From contig NZ_JABVBB010000028.1 of assembly GCF_013346665.1 (NCBI RefSeq), positions 115,074 to 179,073 on the forward strand: a DNA stretch of 64,000 nt. The letters are read 5' to 3'. Below, in pieces: positions 44,308 to 53,188 of this stretch; within the stretch, counting starts at the first letter, position 1, and each line of letters starts with the position of its first letter. The translations under genes were made by a program, and so were the position numbers. This stretch comes from Sulfitobacter maritimus. Lineage in GTDB: Bacteria > Pseudomonadota > Alphaproteobacteria > Rhodobacterales > Rhodobacteraceae. Under the pieces are notes generated by a model. The model was not told the DNA's origin. It searched no databases and saw nothing but the letters and a program-made list of their open reading frames with translations.

Positions 44308-45170
44308 GCGCGGCCAGCGCCGGACAGGCGGGAACTATGGAAAGGGACAGCGTGAAAGATCAGGCTGACAGCTATGTCACCGACGACGGCCGCACCATTG
44401 GCCCCACGGTGATGGAGATGAAAAACATCACCCTGCGTTTCGGTGGTGTGGAAGCGATCAAGGACATTTCCTTCGACATCCGCGAGGGCGAAATCCGCGC
44501 GATCATCGGGCCGAACGGGGCAGGCAAGTCCTCTATGCTCAATGTGATCAGCGGCTTCTACGTGCCGCAGGAGGGCGAGGTCTGGTACAAGGGCGCGCGC
44601 CGCCCACCGATGAAACCCTATCAGGTGGCGCAGCAGGGTATTGCCCGAACATTCCAGAACATCGCGCTGTTTGAGGGCATGTCGGTGCTCGACAACGTGA
44701 TGACGGGCCGTTTGACGCAGATGAAATCCGGCCTGCTGGCGCAGTCGCTTTGGAAGGGCAAAGCCGAGCGCGAAGAGATTGAAAACCGCGAAATTGCTGA
44801 GAAGGTCATCGACTTTCTGGAGATTCAGGCGATCCGCAAGACGCCAGTCGCACGACTGCCCTACGGTTTGAAAAAGCGCGTCGAACTGGCGCGCGCCTTG
44901 GCTGCTGAGCCGACGATTCTGCTGCTGGACGAGCCGATGGCCGGCATGAACGTTGAGGAAAAAGAGGACATGAGCCGCTTCATCCTCGACGTGAACGATG
45001 AATTCGGCACCACCATCGCGCTGATTGAGCATGATATGGGCGTGGTCATGGACCTCTCCGACCGTGTGGTCGTGATGGACTACGGCCGCAAGATCGGTGA
45101 CGGCTCACCCGACGAGGTGCGCAACAACCAAGAGGTGATCGACGCCTATCTCGGGATGGCCCATGACTGA
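44304..45170 (+). CDS. ABC transporter ATP-binding protein, LivG-like
   Basis: A 288-residue ATPase of the branched-chain (HAAT) importer family. Walker A is GPNGAGKSS at about residues 71-79. The LivG-specific GIARTFQNIALFEGMSVLDN follows. The ABC signature is LPYGLKKRVELARAL, which is degenerate compared with LSGGQ, as is common for this group. Walker B is ILLLDEPMAGMN and the switch is IEHDM. A 35-residue N-terminal extension precedes the domain; a second ATG at 44337 is a possible start. It overlaps the acyl-CoA synthetase gene by 4 bases (ATGA). Confidence 0.94.
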   Translation: MSAASAGQAGTMERDSVKDQADSYVTDDGRTIGPTVMEMKNITLRFGGVEAIKDISFDIREGEIRAIIGPNGAGKSSMLNVISGFYVPQEGEVWYKGARRPPMKPYQVAQQGIARTFQNIALFEGMSVLDNVMTGRLTQMKSGLLAQSLWKGKAEREEIENREIAEKVIDFLEIQAIRKTPVARLPYGLKKRVELARALAAEPTILLLDEPMAGMNVEEKEDMSRFILDVNDEFGTTIALIEHDMGVVMDLSDRVVVMDYGRKIGDGSPDEVRNNQEVIDAYLGMAHD

Positions 45171-45223
45171 GCGCCGCATAATCACCCGCAATGACACAGC
45201 CGTTCTGACTTTGGGGAGGGCCA

Positions 45224-46216
45224 ATGATGCCTGAGCAACTGGCGTTTACAATCGAGGTCTTTCTCAACGGGCTTATGGCCGGGGTGCTTTACGCGCTCGT
45301 CGCCCTTGGTTTCGTGCTGATCTACAAGGCTTCGGGCATTTTTAATTACGCTCAAGGGGTTATGGCGCTGTTCGCGGCGCTGACGCTGGTGGGGATCATG
45401 GAGGGGCAGGTGCCCTTTAGCCATCTGATCAACGCGATCCTTGGCACCGAAGTGCATCACTTCGGCTGGCACATCCCGGCTTTCCTTGCCATCGTGCTAA
45501 CAATGGTCGTGATGATCGTGCTGGCCTATTGCGTGCAGCGCTTCGTGTTCCGCTACCTTGTGGGGCAAGAGCCGATCATCCTCTTTATGGCGACCATCGG
45601 TCTGGCCTATTTCCTTGAAGGCGTGGGCGACCTGATGTGGGGGTCCGAGATCAAGACCCTCGACGTGGGTCTGCCGCAGGGCATCAACGTCTGGATCGAC
45701 GAATTCACCTTCAACGCCACCGGTTACGGCTTCTTTATCGACAACCTCGATATTGTGGCCTCCATCGTTGCGGCGATCCTTGTGATCGGGCTTGTGATGT
45801 TTGCGCAGTACACCAAACAGGGCCGCGCCATGCGCGCCGTGGCGGATGACCACCAAGCCGCGCTGTCGGTCGGGGTTTCGCTGAACTTTATCTGGATCTT
45901 GGTCTGGTCGCTCGCGGGTTTTGTCGCACTGGTCGCGGGCATCATGTGGGGTGCGAAGTCGGGCGTGCAGTTCTCACTGTCGCTCATTGCGCTGAAAGCG
46001 CTGCCGGTGCTGATGCTGGGCGGCTTCACCTCGATTCCCGGCGCGATTGTTGGCGGGCTGATCATCGGTGTGGGCGAGAAACTGTTCGAGTTCCTGATCG
46101 GCGCACCTTTCCTCGGTGGCGCGACCGAGAACTGGTTCGCCTATATGCTGGCGCTCGTCTTCCTCGTCTTCCGCCCGCAGGGCCTGTTTGGGGAGAAGAT
46201 CATTGAACGGGTTTGA
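45224..46216 (+). CDS. Branched-chain-type ABC transporter permease, LivH-like
   Basis: A 330-residue inner-membrane permease with about eight helices. It has GVLYALVALGFVLIYKASGI (about 20-39), FNYAQGVMALFAA, the EAA-like segment GRAMRAVADDHQAALSVGV and the C-terminal LVFRPQGLFGEK-like FLVFRPQGLFGEKIIE. GGGAGGG precedes the tandem ATG ATG. It pairs with the LivM-like permease to form the transmembrane channel. Confidence 0.95.
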   Translation: MMPEQLAFTIEVFLNGLMAGVLYALVALGFVLIYKASGIFNYAQGVMALFAALTLVGIMEGQVPFSHLINAILGTEVHHFGWHIPAFLAIVLTMVVMIVLAYCVQRFVFRYLVGQEPIILFMATIGLAYFLEGVGDLMWGSEIKTLDVGLPQGINVWIDEFTFNATGYGFFIDNLDIVASIVAAILVIGLVMFAQYTKQGRAMRAVADDHQAALSVGVSLNFIWILVWSLAGFVALVAGIMWGAKSGVQFSLSLIALKALPVLMLGGFTSIPGAIVGGLIIGVGEKLFEFLIGAPFLGGATENWFAYMLALVFLVFRPQGLFGEKIIERV

Positions 46217-46303
46217 TACAGGCTACCCGGAAACAGTCCGGGGGACAGTTTCGCCTGTTCAAAGGGCGAAGCCCCGGATTGATACAGGGTTCGATATCGG
46301 TGC

Positions 46304-46324
46304 GGTGCGCGGCAAGCGCGCACC
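46304..46324. repeat. Intergenic hairpin, REP-like
   Basis: GGTGCGCG (46304-46311) pairs with CGCGCACC (46317-46324) over GCAAG, followed by CTACGGG. I recall GTAGGGTGCGC...GCGCACCCTACG-type elements as widespread dispersed intergenic repeats in Rhodobacteraceae. It lies in the 153-base gap between the LivH- and LivM-like genes, unusually long for this operon, and could set differential mRNA stability. Confidence 0.45.
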
Positions 46325-46369
46325 CTACGGGACGGTGCAAATGACTATCGCAGAAGGGAAATCAGTCTA

Positions 46370-47446
46370 ATGTTCTATCGTGAAGCAGGCGATTTCAACA
46401 CGTCCTACGCCCAAGACCAGCAGACCTTCCCGATCAAGTTCGACCGGTATCGCTACTATCTGGTGCTGTTCGTCGCGGTCTTTGTCATTCCCTTTATGGT
46501 TAATGACTACTGGGTAAACTCGCTGTTCCTGCCCTTCCTGATCTACGCTATCGCGGCGATCGGGCTGAACATCCTCGTGGGCTATTGCGGGCAGGTGAGC
46601 CTTGGCACCGGCGGTTTCATGGCGGTGGGGGCCTATTCCTGTTACAAGCTGATGACCGCGATGCCGGATGTGAGCATGTTCATCCACATCCTGCTCGCCG
46701 GGGTGATCACGGCAGCTGTGGGGGCGCTCTTTGGCCTGCCGAGCTTGCGGATCAAGGGCTTCTACCTCGCTGTGGCAACGTTGGCGGCCCAGTTCTTCCT
46801 CGTGTGGCTCTTTAACCGGGTGCCGTGGTTCTACAACTACTCCGCTTCCGGCCAAATCAGCGCGCCAGAGCGGGACACCTTTGGCATCCTGATCACTGGC
46901 CCCAATACCGAAGCCTGGGCGACCTATATGTTCTGCCTTATCTTCACCGTGGGCTCCGCACTGGTGGCACGCAACCTGACGCGCGGATCAGTGGGGCGCA
47001 AATGGATGGCGATCCGCGACATGGACATCGCGGCCGAGATCATCGGAGTGAACCCGCTGCGGGCGAAATTGACGGCCTTTGCGGTGAGCTCTTTCTTTAT
47101 CGGCATCTCCGGCGCGTTGTTCTTTTCGATCTACCTCGGCGCGGTCGAAGTTGGCGAAGCCTTTGGCATCAACAAATCGTTCCTCGTGCTCTTTATGATT
47201 ATCATCGGCGGTTTGGGCAGCATCTTTGGCAGCTTTGCGGGGGCGGCGTTCCTGGTACTGCTGCCGGTCTTGCTCAAGATCGTCGGCGTCGACTGGCTCG
47301 GCTGGCCCACAGACATCGTGGCGCACTTGCAGCTGGTGATTGTAGGCGGGCTGATCATCGTCTTCCTAATTGCCGAGCCGCATGGCCTTGCCCAACTCTG
47401 GCGCGTCGCCAAGGAAAAACTGAGATTGTGGCCCTTCCCGCACTAA
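46370..47446 (+). CDS. Branched-chain-type ABC transporter permease, LivM-like
   Basis: A 358-residue permease with about ten helices. Motifs are GLNILVGYCGQVSLGTGGFMA (within about 64-85), LPSLRIKGFYLAVATLAAQF, GRKWMAIRDMDIAAEIIGVN (the EAA loop) and IGGLGSIFGSFAGAAFLV. It has a hydrophilic 20-residue N-terminus. The ATG at 46370 is preceded by AGGGAAA. Partner of the LivH-like permease. Confidence 0.95.
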   Translation: MFYREAGDFNTSYAQDQQTFPIKFDRYRYYLVLFVAVFVIPFMVNDYWVNSLFLPFLIYAIAAIGLNILVGYCGQVSLGTGGFMAVGAYSCYKLMTAMPDVSMFIHILLAGVITAAVGALFGLPSLRIKGFYLAVATLAAQFFLVWLFNRVPWFYNYSASGQISAPERDTFGILITGPNTEAWATYMFCLIFTVGSALVARNLTRGSVGRKWMAIRDMDIAAEIIGVNPLRAKLTAFAVSSFFIGISGALFFSIYLGAVEVGEAFGINKSFLVLFMIIIGGLGSIFGSFAGAAFLVLLPVLLKIVGVDWLGWPTDIVAHLQLVIVGGLIIVFLIAEPHGLAQLWRVAKEKLRLWPFPH

Positions 47447-47525
47447 GCGGGGGCCATGAAAATAGAGGCGGGGGGAGGAAACCCGGCCCACAACCAAGTC
47501 GGACAATCCAAGGGAGGAAACACCG

Positions 47526-48806
47526 ATGAAATATAAACTGGGAACACTGGCCGTAGCTGGCCTGATGGCCGCAAGCCCCGTGATGGCAGACCTTGTCTTT
47601 CCATCGCTGAGCTATCGCACAGGGCCTTATGCTGCGGGCGGCATCCCCTTTGCCGATGGCTATGCCGATTACTTCACGCTGCTGAACGAGCGTGACGGCG
47701 GCATCGGTGGCGAAACCATCCGCGTGCCGGAATGCGAGACCGCCTATAACACCGAGAAGGGCGTGGAATGTTACGAATCCACCAAGGGTGACGGCGCGCT
47801 GGTGTATCAGCCGCTCTCGACGGGCATCACCTATCAGTTGATCCCTAAAGTCACCGCCGATGACATCCCGATGCTGACCTCCGGTCTGGGCCGGACCTCG
47901 GCCAAGAACGGCAATGTCTTTAGCCATGTCTTTAACTTCCCTGCGAACTACTGGGATGGTGCTTCGGTCGCCGTAAAGCACATCATGGAGCAGGAAGGCG
48001 GCAGCCTTGAGGGCAAGAAGATTGCGCTCGTCTACCACAACTCTGCCTATGGCAAGGAGCCGATCCGCACGCTGCAAGAGCTGAGCGAGAAGCACGGTTT
48101 CGAGCTGAAAGAAGTGCCGGTCGATCACCCCGGTCAGGAGCAGAAATCGCAGTGGCTGCAAATTCGCCGCGACAAGCCTGACTATGTGATCATGTACGGC
48201 TGGGGCGTGATGAACCAAGTCGCGGTTCAGGAAGCCGCCAACATCCGTTTCCCGATGGACAAGTTCATTGGCATCTGGTGGTCCGGTTCCGAAAACGACG
48301 TGCTCTCGGCGGGTGCAAAAGCGGACGGCTATAAGGCACTGACATTCCACAACGTCGGCTCCGACTATCCGCTCTATGATGATCTGCAAAAGCACGTGAT
48401 CGACACGGGCAAAGCAGCGGGCGCGGGCGATCAGGTGGGCTCGGTGCTCTATAACCGGGGTCTCTATGCTGCGATGCTGGTGGCTGAGGCTGCCAAAACC
48501 GCGCAGGAAATCCACGGTGTGACCGACATCACCGGCGGCCAGATGCGCGACGGGATGGAGCAGCTTGAGATCACCGAAGAGAAGATGGCCGAGCTTGGCT
48601 TGCCTGACTTCGGCCCCGAGTTCAGCGTCTCTTGCGAAAACCACGGCGGCGAAGGTTTCGTGGCTGTGACCCAGTGGGACGCAGAAGCCAAAGAATGGAA
48701 CCTCGTGTCGGACTTCATGCAGTCTGACCAAGAGGTCATCCAGCCGCTGATCGAAGAGGACAGCAAAGCCTACGCGGATGAAAACGCCATCGAAGGCAAC
48801 TGCTAA
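47526..48806 (+). CDS. ABC transporter substrate-binding protein (LivK/periplasmic binding family)
   Basis: A 426-residue periplasmic receptor. The signal peptide covers residues 1-21 (AGLMAASPVMA). The mature domain is a type I periplasmic fold (YRTGPYAAGGIPFADGYAD, GGIGGETIRVPECETAYN, KIALVYHNSAYGKEPIRTL, YVIMYGWGVMNQVAVQEAA). It lacks the usual leucine/isoleucine receptor signature and resembles aromatic or aliphatic acid receptors. GGGAGGAAACACCG precedes the ATG. A strong hairpin follows its stop, which may raise its mRNA level relative to the next gene, as is usual for binding proteins. Confidence 0.92.
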   Translation: MKYKLGTLAVAGLMAASPVMADLVFPSLSYRTGPYAAGGIPFADGYADYFTLLNERDGGIGGETIRVPECETAYNTEKGVECYESTKGDGALVYQPLSTGITYQLIPKVTADDIPMLTSGLGRTSAKNGNVFSHVFNFPANYWDGASVAVKHIMEQEGGSLEGKKIALVYHNSAYGKEPIRTLQELSEKHGFELKEVPVDHPGQEQKSQWLQIRRDKPDYVIMYGWGVMNQVAVQEAANIRFPMDKFIGIWWSGSENDVLSAGAKADGYKALTFHNVGSDYPLYDDLQKHVIDTGKAAGAGDQVGSVLYNRGLYAAMLVAEAAKTAQEIHGVTDITGGQMRDGMEQLEITEEKMAELGLPDFGPEFSVSCENHGGEGFVAVTQWDAEAKEWNLVSDFMQSDQEVIQPLIEEDSKAYADENAIEGNC

Positions 48807-48815
48807 ACGCGACAC

Positions 48816-48842
48816 CCCCGGCTGCCCTTCGGGTGGCCGGGG
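48816..48842 (+). terminator. Intercistronic hairpin after the binding-protein gene
   Basis: A 12-bp stem with two G-T wobbles: CCCCGGCTGCCC (48816-48827) with GGGTGGCCGGGG (48831-48842), loop TTC. There is no T-run, so it is probably a partial attenuator or 3'-end stabiliser between the binding-protein gene and the LivF-like gene. Confidence 0.55.
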
Positions 48843-48872
48843 ACCTTCCAAGCCTTAAGAGAGGTCATTCCC

Positions 48873-49709
48873 ATGCTGGATGCTGCCAATACCAATGACG
48901 TCGCAGTCGAAAACCTGCTTGAGGTCAATAATATCGAGGTGATCTACAATCACGTCATCCTCGTGCTGAAGGGCGTGAGCCTGAACGTGCCCAAGGGCGG
49001 CATCACCGCGCTTCTGGGCGGCAACGGCGCGGGCAAGACGACGACGCTCAAGGCGATCTCGGGGCTGTTGGCGTCGGAACGGGGCGAGGTCACCAAAGGC
49101 TCGATCAAATACCGTGGCGGTCCGATCCAACATCAAGATCCCGCCGAGACCGTGAAGAAGGGCGTCGTGCAGGTCATGGAAGGCCGGCACTGCTTTGAAC
49201 ACCTGACCATCGAAGAGAACCTGTTAACCGGCGCCTATACCCGTGCAGACGGCAATGCCGCGATCCAGCGCGATCTTGAGATGGTCTATGATTATTTCCC
49301 CCGTCTGAAAGAACGTTGTCGCTCGCAGGCGGGCTATACCTCGGGCGGCGAGCAGCAGATGTGTGCCATTGGCCGCGCGTTGATGTCCCGGCCGGAAACG
49401 ATCCTTTTGGATGAACCGTCGATGGGCCTCGCGCCGCAGCTGGTAGAGCAGATTTTCGAGATCGTGAAATCGGTGAACGAGCAGGAGGGCGTGACATTCC
49501 TTTTGGCGGAGCAGAACACCAACGTGGCGCTGCGCTTTGCCCATTACGGCTACATCCTCGAATCCGGGCGCGTCGTGATGGACGGCCCTGCCAAAGACCT
49601 GCGCGAGAACCAAGATGTGAAGGAATTCTACCTCGGCATGTCCGACGAAGGCCGCAAGAGCTTTCGCGACGTGCGCAGTTACCGCCGCCGCAAACGCTGG
49701 CTGAGCTAA
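48873..49709 (+). CDS. ABC transporter ATP-binding protein, LivF-like
   Basis: A 278-residue ATPase. Walker A is GGNGAGKTT at about residues 49-57. The LivF-type GVVQVMEGRHCFEHLTIEENL follows (about 93-113). The signature is TSGGEQQM, Walker B is ILLDEPSMGLAPQ, and the switch segment is LLAEQN. A basic tail (DVRSYRRRKRWLS) is at the C-terminus. It is the second ATPase of the Liv-type importer, working with the LivG-like ATPase. Confidence 0.95.
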   Translation: MLDAANTNDVAVENLLEVNNIEVIYNHVILVLKGVSLNVPKGGITALLGGNGAGKTTTLKAISGLLASERGEVTKGSIKYRGGPIQHQDPAETVKKGVVQVMEGRHCFEHLTIEENLLTGAYTRADGNAAIQRDLEMVYDYFPRLKERCRSQAGYTSGGEQQMCAIGRALMSRPETILLDEPSMGLAPQLVEQIFEIVKSVNEQEGVTFLLAEQNTNVALRFAHYGYILESGRVVMDGPAKDLRENQDVKEFYLGMSDEGRKSFRDVRSYRRRKRWLS

Positions 49710-49792
49710 GCCCAGACAACAACAAGACCCAAGACGAGACATGAGCGGGCCTATGCCCTCTCCAGTGATGCCATAGCAGGAAAGTGACAGGG

Positions 49793-51019
49793 ATGCTGAC
49801 CAAGCCCCATTTCGACGATCTGGAAACCCGCAGCGCCGACCAACGGGCCGCCGATCTGGCCGAGGCGCTGCCGCGACAGATCGCCCGCGCACAAGCACTG
49901 CCGGGCTATGGCGACACGCTTAAGGGCGTGGATGCGTCACAGATCACCTCTGCCGAAGCGTTGGCCGACCTGCCGGTGCTGCGCAAATCTGAACTGAGCA
50001 AGGCGCAGGCAGGCCAGCCGCCCTTTGGCGGCTTTACGACCAAGCCGGTGCAGGAATTCTCCCATGTCTTCCAGTCCCCCGGCCCAATCTATGAGCCGTC
50101 GAGCAACGATCCCGACTGGTGGCGCATGGGGCGGTTCCTGCATGCGGCGGGGATCGCGGCGGGGGATGTGGTGCACAACTGCTTTGGCTATCACCTGACC
50201 CCGGCGGGCATGATTTTTGAGAGCGGCGCGCGGGCGGTGGGAGCGACGGTGCTGCCTGCGGGCACCGGACAGACGGAGCTTCAGGTGACGGCGGCGCGGG
50301 ATGTGGGCTCAACGGCCTATGCGGGCACGCCGGACTATCTGAAGGTGATTCTTGAAAAAGCCGATGCCATGGGCGTCGAATTGAAAATCACCAAGGCGGC
50401 CGTCGGTGGCGGGGCGCTGTTCCCCAGCCTACGCGCCTATTACCAAGAGCGCGGCATCACCTGCCTGCAATCCTATGCCACCGCCGATCTGGGCAATATC
50501 GCCTATGAAAGCGCCGCGATGGAGGGGCTGATTGTCGATGAGCATGTGATTGTCGAGATCGTCACCCCCGGCACCGGCATCCCGGTTGCGCCCGGCGAAG
50601 TAGGCGAGGTCGTGGTCACCACGCTAAACCCTGACTATCCGCTGATCCGGTTCGCGACGGGTGACCTCAGCGCCGTGTTGGAGGGCGAAAGCCCCTGTGG
50701 CCGTACGAATATCCGCATTAAGGGTTGGATGGGCCGCGCGGATCAAACCACCAAGATTAAAGGCATGTTTGTCCGGCCTGAACAAGTCGCGGCACTTGTG
50801 GCCCAACACCCTGAGATCGAAAAGGCCCGCGTCATCGCCAGCCGCGAAGGTGAGACGGATGTGATGACCGTGCAGATCGAAACCACCGGCACGGATCAGG
50901 ACAGCTACGCGAAATCCGTCGCGGATTTGCTCAAGCTTAAGGGCAAGATCGAACTGGTCCCGCCCGGCTCTTTGCCGCGGGATGGCATGGTGATCGAGGA
51001 TCAGCGCAGCTACGACTGA
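49793..51019 (+). CDS. Phenylacetate-CoA ligase-like AMP-binding protein
   Basis: A 408-residue ANL-type protein like PaaK. It starts at ATG 49793 (MLTKPHFDDLETRSADQRA); a GTG 9 bases earlier is an alternative. Core motifs visible are LPVLRKSELSKAQ, FQSPGPIYEPSSNDPDWWRMG, AAGIAAGDVVHNCFGYHL, the A5-like YATADLGNIAYES, RFATGDLSAVL and GRADQTTKIKGMFVRPEQV. The A3 Ser/Thr/Gly-rich loop is replaced by FQSPGP, which is unusual, so ATP use should not be assumed. It closes the Liv cluster. Confidence 0.88.
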   Translation: MLTKPHFDDLETRSADQRAADLAEALPRQIARAQALPGYGDTLKGVDASQITSAEALADLPVLRKSELSKAQAGQPPFGGFTTKPVQEFSHVFQSPGPIYEPSSNDPDWWRMGRFLHAAGIAAGDVVHNCFGYHLTPAGMIFESGARAVGATVLPAGTGQTELQVTAARDVGSTAYAGTPDYLKVILEKADAMGVELKITKAAVGGGALFPSLRAYYQERGITCLQSYATADLGNIAYESAAMEGLIVDEHVIVEIVTPGTGIPVAPGEVGEVVVTTLNPDYPLIRFATGDLSAVLEGESPCGRTNIRIKGWMGRADQTTKIKGMFVRPEQVAALVAQHPEIEKARVIASREGETDVMTVQIETTGTDQDSYAKSVADLLKLKGKIELVPPGSLPRDGMVIEDQRSYD

Positions 51020-51055
51020 GGCGCAGCGTCGCGCCCTCTGGCATTTCCGAGTGAA

Positions 51056-52744
51056 ATGGTCGAAATAGGGCGCATGACGCTGAATGCTGCCCCCTCCGAT
51101 ACGACCCAACCGCCCCGCGCCCGCGACGGGCTGCGCGCGCTTTCTGCCGTGGCGCTGACTGTCGCGGCCTTCTGTGCGCTGCCGATGCTGGCGGTGTTGA
51201 TCGCGGCGTTGAGCGGTGGCACTGAAACGGTGCAGCATTTGATCGAGACGGTCTTGGGCCGTTATACGCTCACCACCCTGTTGCTGGTGCTGCTGGTCTC
51301 TGCGGGGACATTCTCTATCGGGGTCGGGGCCGCGTGGTTGGTTACGATGACCCGCTTTCCCGGCGCGAAATTCTTGGAGATCGCGCTGGTGTTGCCGCTG
51401 GCGTTCCCGGCCTATGTGCTGGCCTATGCCTATACCCATGTGTTGGATCATCCCGGCGTCGTGCAGGCCACGCTGCGCGATGTAACCGGATGGGGGCCAC
51501 GCGATTACTGGTTCCCTGAGATTCGCTCGCTGGGCGGGGCTGCGGCGATGCTGGTGCTGGTGCTTTACCCTTATGTCTACCTGCTCGCCCGCGCCGCGTT
51601 TTTGCAGCAAAGCGGGACGACCTTCCTCGCGGCGCGCGCCCTTGGGTCGAGCGCTTGGGCCGCGTTTTTCAAAGTCAGCCTGCCCCTGGCACGTCCGGCC
51701 ATTGCAGGGGGCGTCTTGCTGGCGGTGATGGAGACCATCGCGGATTTTGGCACCGTGGCCTATTTCGGCGTTCAGACCTTTGCCACCGGCATCTACACCA
51801 GTTGGTTTTCCATGTTCGACCGCGCCGCTGCCGCGCAACTGGCGCTTTGCTTGCTGAGCTTTGCGCTGTTGCTGGCGATGCTGGAGCGGGCGCAACGCGG
51901 TAAGGCGAAATACCACGACCCGGCGCGGCGCACCCAGTCAGCACCACCGTCGGAGTTGAAAGGCTGGCAAGCAGCGGCGGCGATCGTGTTGTGCGGCGTG
52001 CCGGTGCTCTTTGGCGCGGTGCTGCCAGTGATCATTCTGGTGACCATGGGGATGAACTCAGAGCAGAGCCTGTTCAGCCCGCGCTACCTCGGGTTCATGC
52101 GCAACTCGGTGACATTGGCGGGCGTTGCCGCCATCTTGACGGTGTTGGCGGCAATCAGCGTGGGGTTCTTTCGGCGGCTGCGGCCCGGACGTGTCTCGCA
52201 GACTGCGGCCTATGTGGCGCGGTTGGGCTATGCGGTGCCGGGGGGAGTGATTGCGGTGGGCCTGCTGGTGCCCTTCGCAGCCTTTGACAATGCGCTGGAT
52301 GCGTGGATGCGGGCAACCTTTGACATTTCGACGGGCTTGCTGATCACCGGGTCGATTTGGCTGTTGGTGCTGGCCTATCTGGTGCGTTTCCTCGCCGCGG
52401 CGCTTGGGGCGTATGAAGGCGGGCAAGCGATGGTGCACGCGAATATGGACGCCGCGGCCCGGTCGCTGGGACAGACGCCCTTAGGGACGTTGCGCCGGGT
52501 GCATTTGCCGATCCTCGCGCCCAGTCTGCTGACCGCGTTGCTGATCGTCTTTGTCGATGTGATGAAAGAACTGCCCGCAACACTGATCATGCGACCGTTT
52601 AACTATGATACGCTTGCGGTACAGGCGTATCGGTTGGCGAGTGATGAACGGTTGAACGGGGCGGCGGTGCCAAGCTTGGTGATCGTGGCGATGGGGCTGC
52701 TGCCGGTAATCTTGATCTGTCGCCAGGTGGGGCGTCAGCGGTAG
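51056..52744 (+). CDS. Iron ABC transporter permease, FbpB-like
   Basis: A 562-residue permease made of two fused binding-protein-dependent transport domains, each with about six helices. The first repeat ends with the EAA-loop AARALGSSAWAAFFKVSLPLARPAI and the second with AARSLGQTPLGTLRRVHLPILAPSL (each near the same relative place). The linker at about 280-305 is hydrophilic. The start could be the ATG at 51056 or 51074, where AGGG lies upstream. Its probable receptor is the FbpA-like protein encoded convergently at 53189-54205. No ATPase gene is nearby, so the importer must borrow one. Confidence 0.9.
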   Translation: MVEIGRMTLNAAPSDTTQPPRARDGLRALSAVALTVAAFCALPMLAVLIAALSGGTETVQHLIETVLGRYTLTTLLLVLLVSAGTFSIGVGAAWLVTMTRFPGAKFLEIALVLPLAFPAYVLAYAYTHVLDHPGVVQATLRDVTGWGPRDYWFPEIRSLGGAAAMLVLVLYPYVYLLARAAFLQQSGTTFLAARALGSSAWAAFFKVSLPLARPAIAGGVLLAVMETIADFGTVAYFGVQTFATGIYTSWFSMFDRAAAAQLALCLLSFALLLAMLERAQRGKAKYHDPARRTQSAPPSELKGWQAAAAIVLCGVPVLFGAVLPVIILVTMGMNSEQSLFSPRYLGFMRNSVTLAGVAAILTVLAAISVGFFRRLRPGRVSQTAAYVARLGYAVPGGVIAVGLLVPFAAFDNALDAWMRATFDISTGLLITGSIWLLVLAYLVRFLAAALGAYEGGQAMVHANMDAAARSLGQTPLGTLRRVHLPILAPSLLTALLIVFVDVMKELPATLIMRPFNYDTLAVQAYRLASDERLNGAAVPSLVIVAMGLLPVILICRQVGRQR

Positions 52745-53138
52745 CGCGGAAGGGCCAGCGCCTGCCCGTGGTGTGGCGATCCTAACGTGCCTTTGTGCCA
52801 CTTTATCTTTCAGCTATGATGTGTGTCCGTGAGGTCGCACCCAGCCTCACCAAATCGCCTCCCCGTCGCACCAGAGGTGCGCCGTTATTGATCGGCACGC
52901 CTTTGGCGTAACGGAACGGGCAGGCGATGGCCCGGCGCCTGCGGCTTGTCCCGGGCCGGGGTACGATGAGGGCAGCGCCGTCCCTGGGGGGCGATAGGCT
53001 ATTTAATTTTTTTTGACGGAATGCGCAGGGCCCGCGAGGGTTGCATTCTGATGTGACCTTACAAAATCGCCCTACTGGGAAGGGAGTGCGATGCGCGCCG
53101 TGCCGCCGGGCATCGCCCTTGTGAGATACTGCCGCGCA
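52745..53138. other. Non-coding gap rich in hairpins
   Basis: No credible coding frame. On the plus strand at least four stems follow in order: GTGAGG/CCTCAC (52829-52850), CGCACC/GGTGCG (52867-52881, 3-base loop), CGTTA/TAACG (52883-52913) around a CGCC/GGCG inner hairpin, and GCAGGCG/CGCCTGC (52920-52942). A CCCGG/CCGGG palindrome comes next, then a T-rich stretch near 53005-53013. A GAATGC...GCATTC inverted repeat follows at 53019-53048. This may be a structured RNA, a long 3' UTR of the permease gene, or decayed repeat DNA. I recognise none of the standard ncRNA families in it. Confidence 0.45.
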
Positions 53139-53166
53139 TAAAAAAAGGCGGGCTCGAATGCCCGCC
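53139..53166 (-). terminator. Rho-independent terminator of the FbpA-like gene
   Basis: Read on the minus strand: GGCGGGC (53166-53160) with GCCCGCC (53153-53147), a 6-base loop and a T-run (A at 53141-53146 on the plus strand). It begins about 20 bases past the stop of the iron-binding protein gene. Confidence 0.8.
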
Positions 53167-53188
53167 TCCTGCTCGATTGTCGTTCGGA

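Noticed and set aside
46217..46369. A possible short gene between the LivH- and LivM-like genes
   Set aside because: The gap contains only the REP-like hairpin and AT-poor spacer; no ribosome-binding site with a matching frame.
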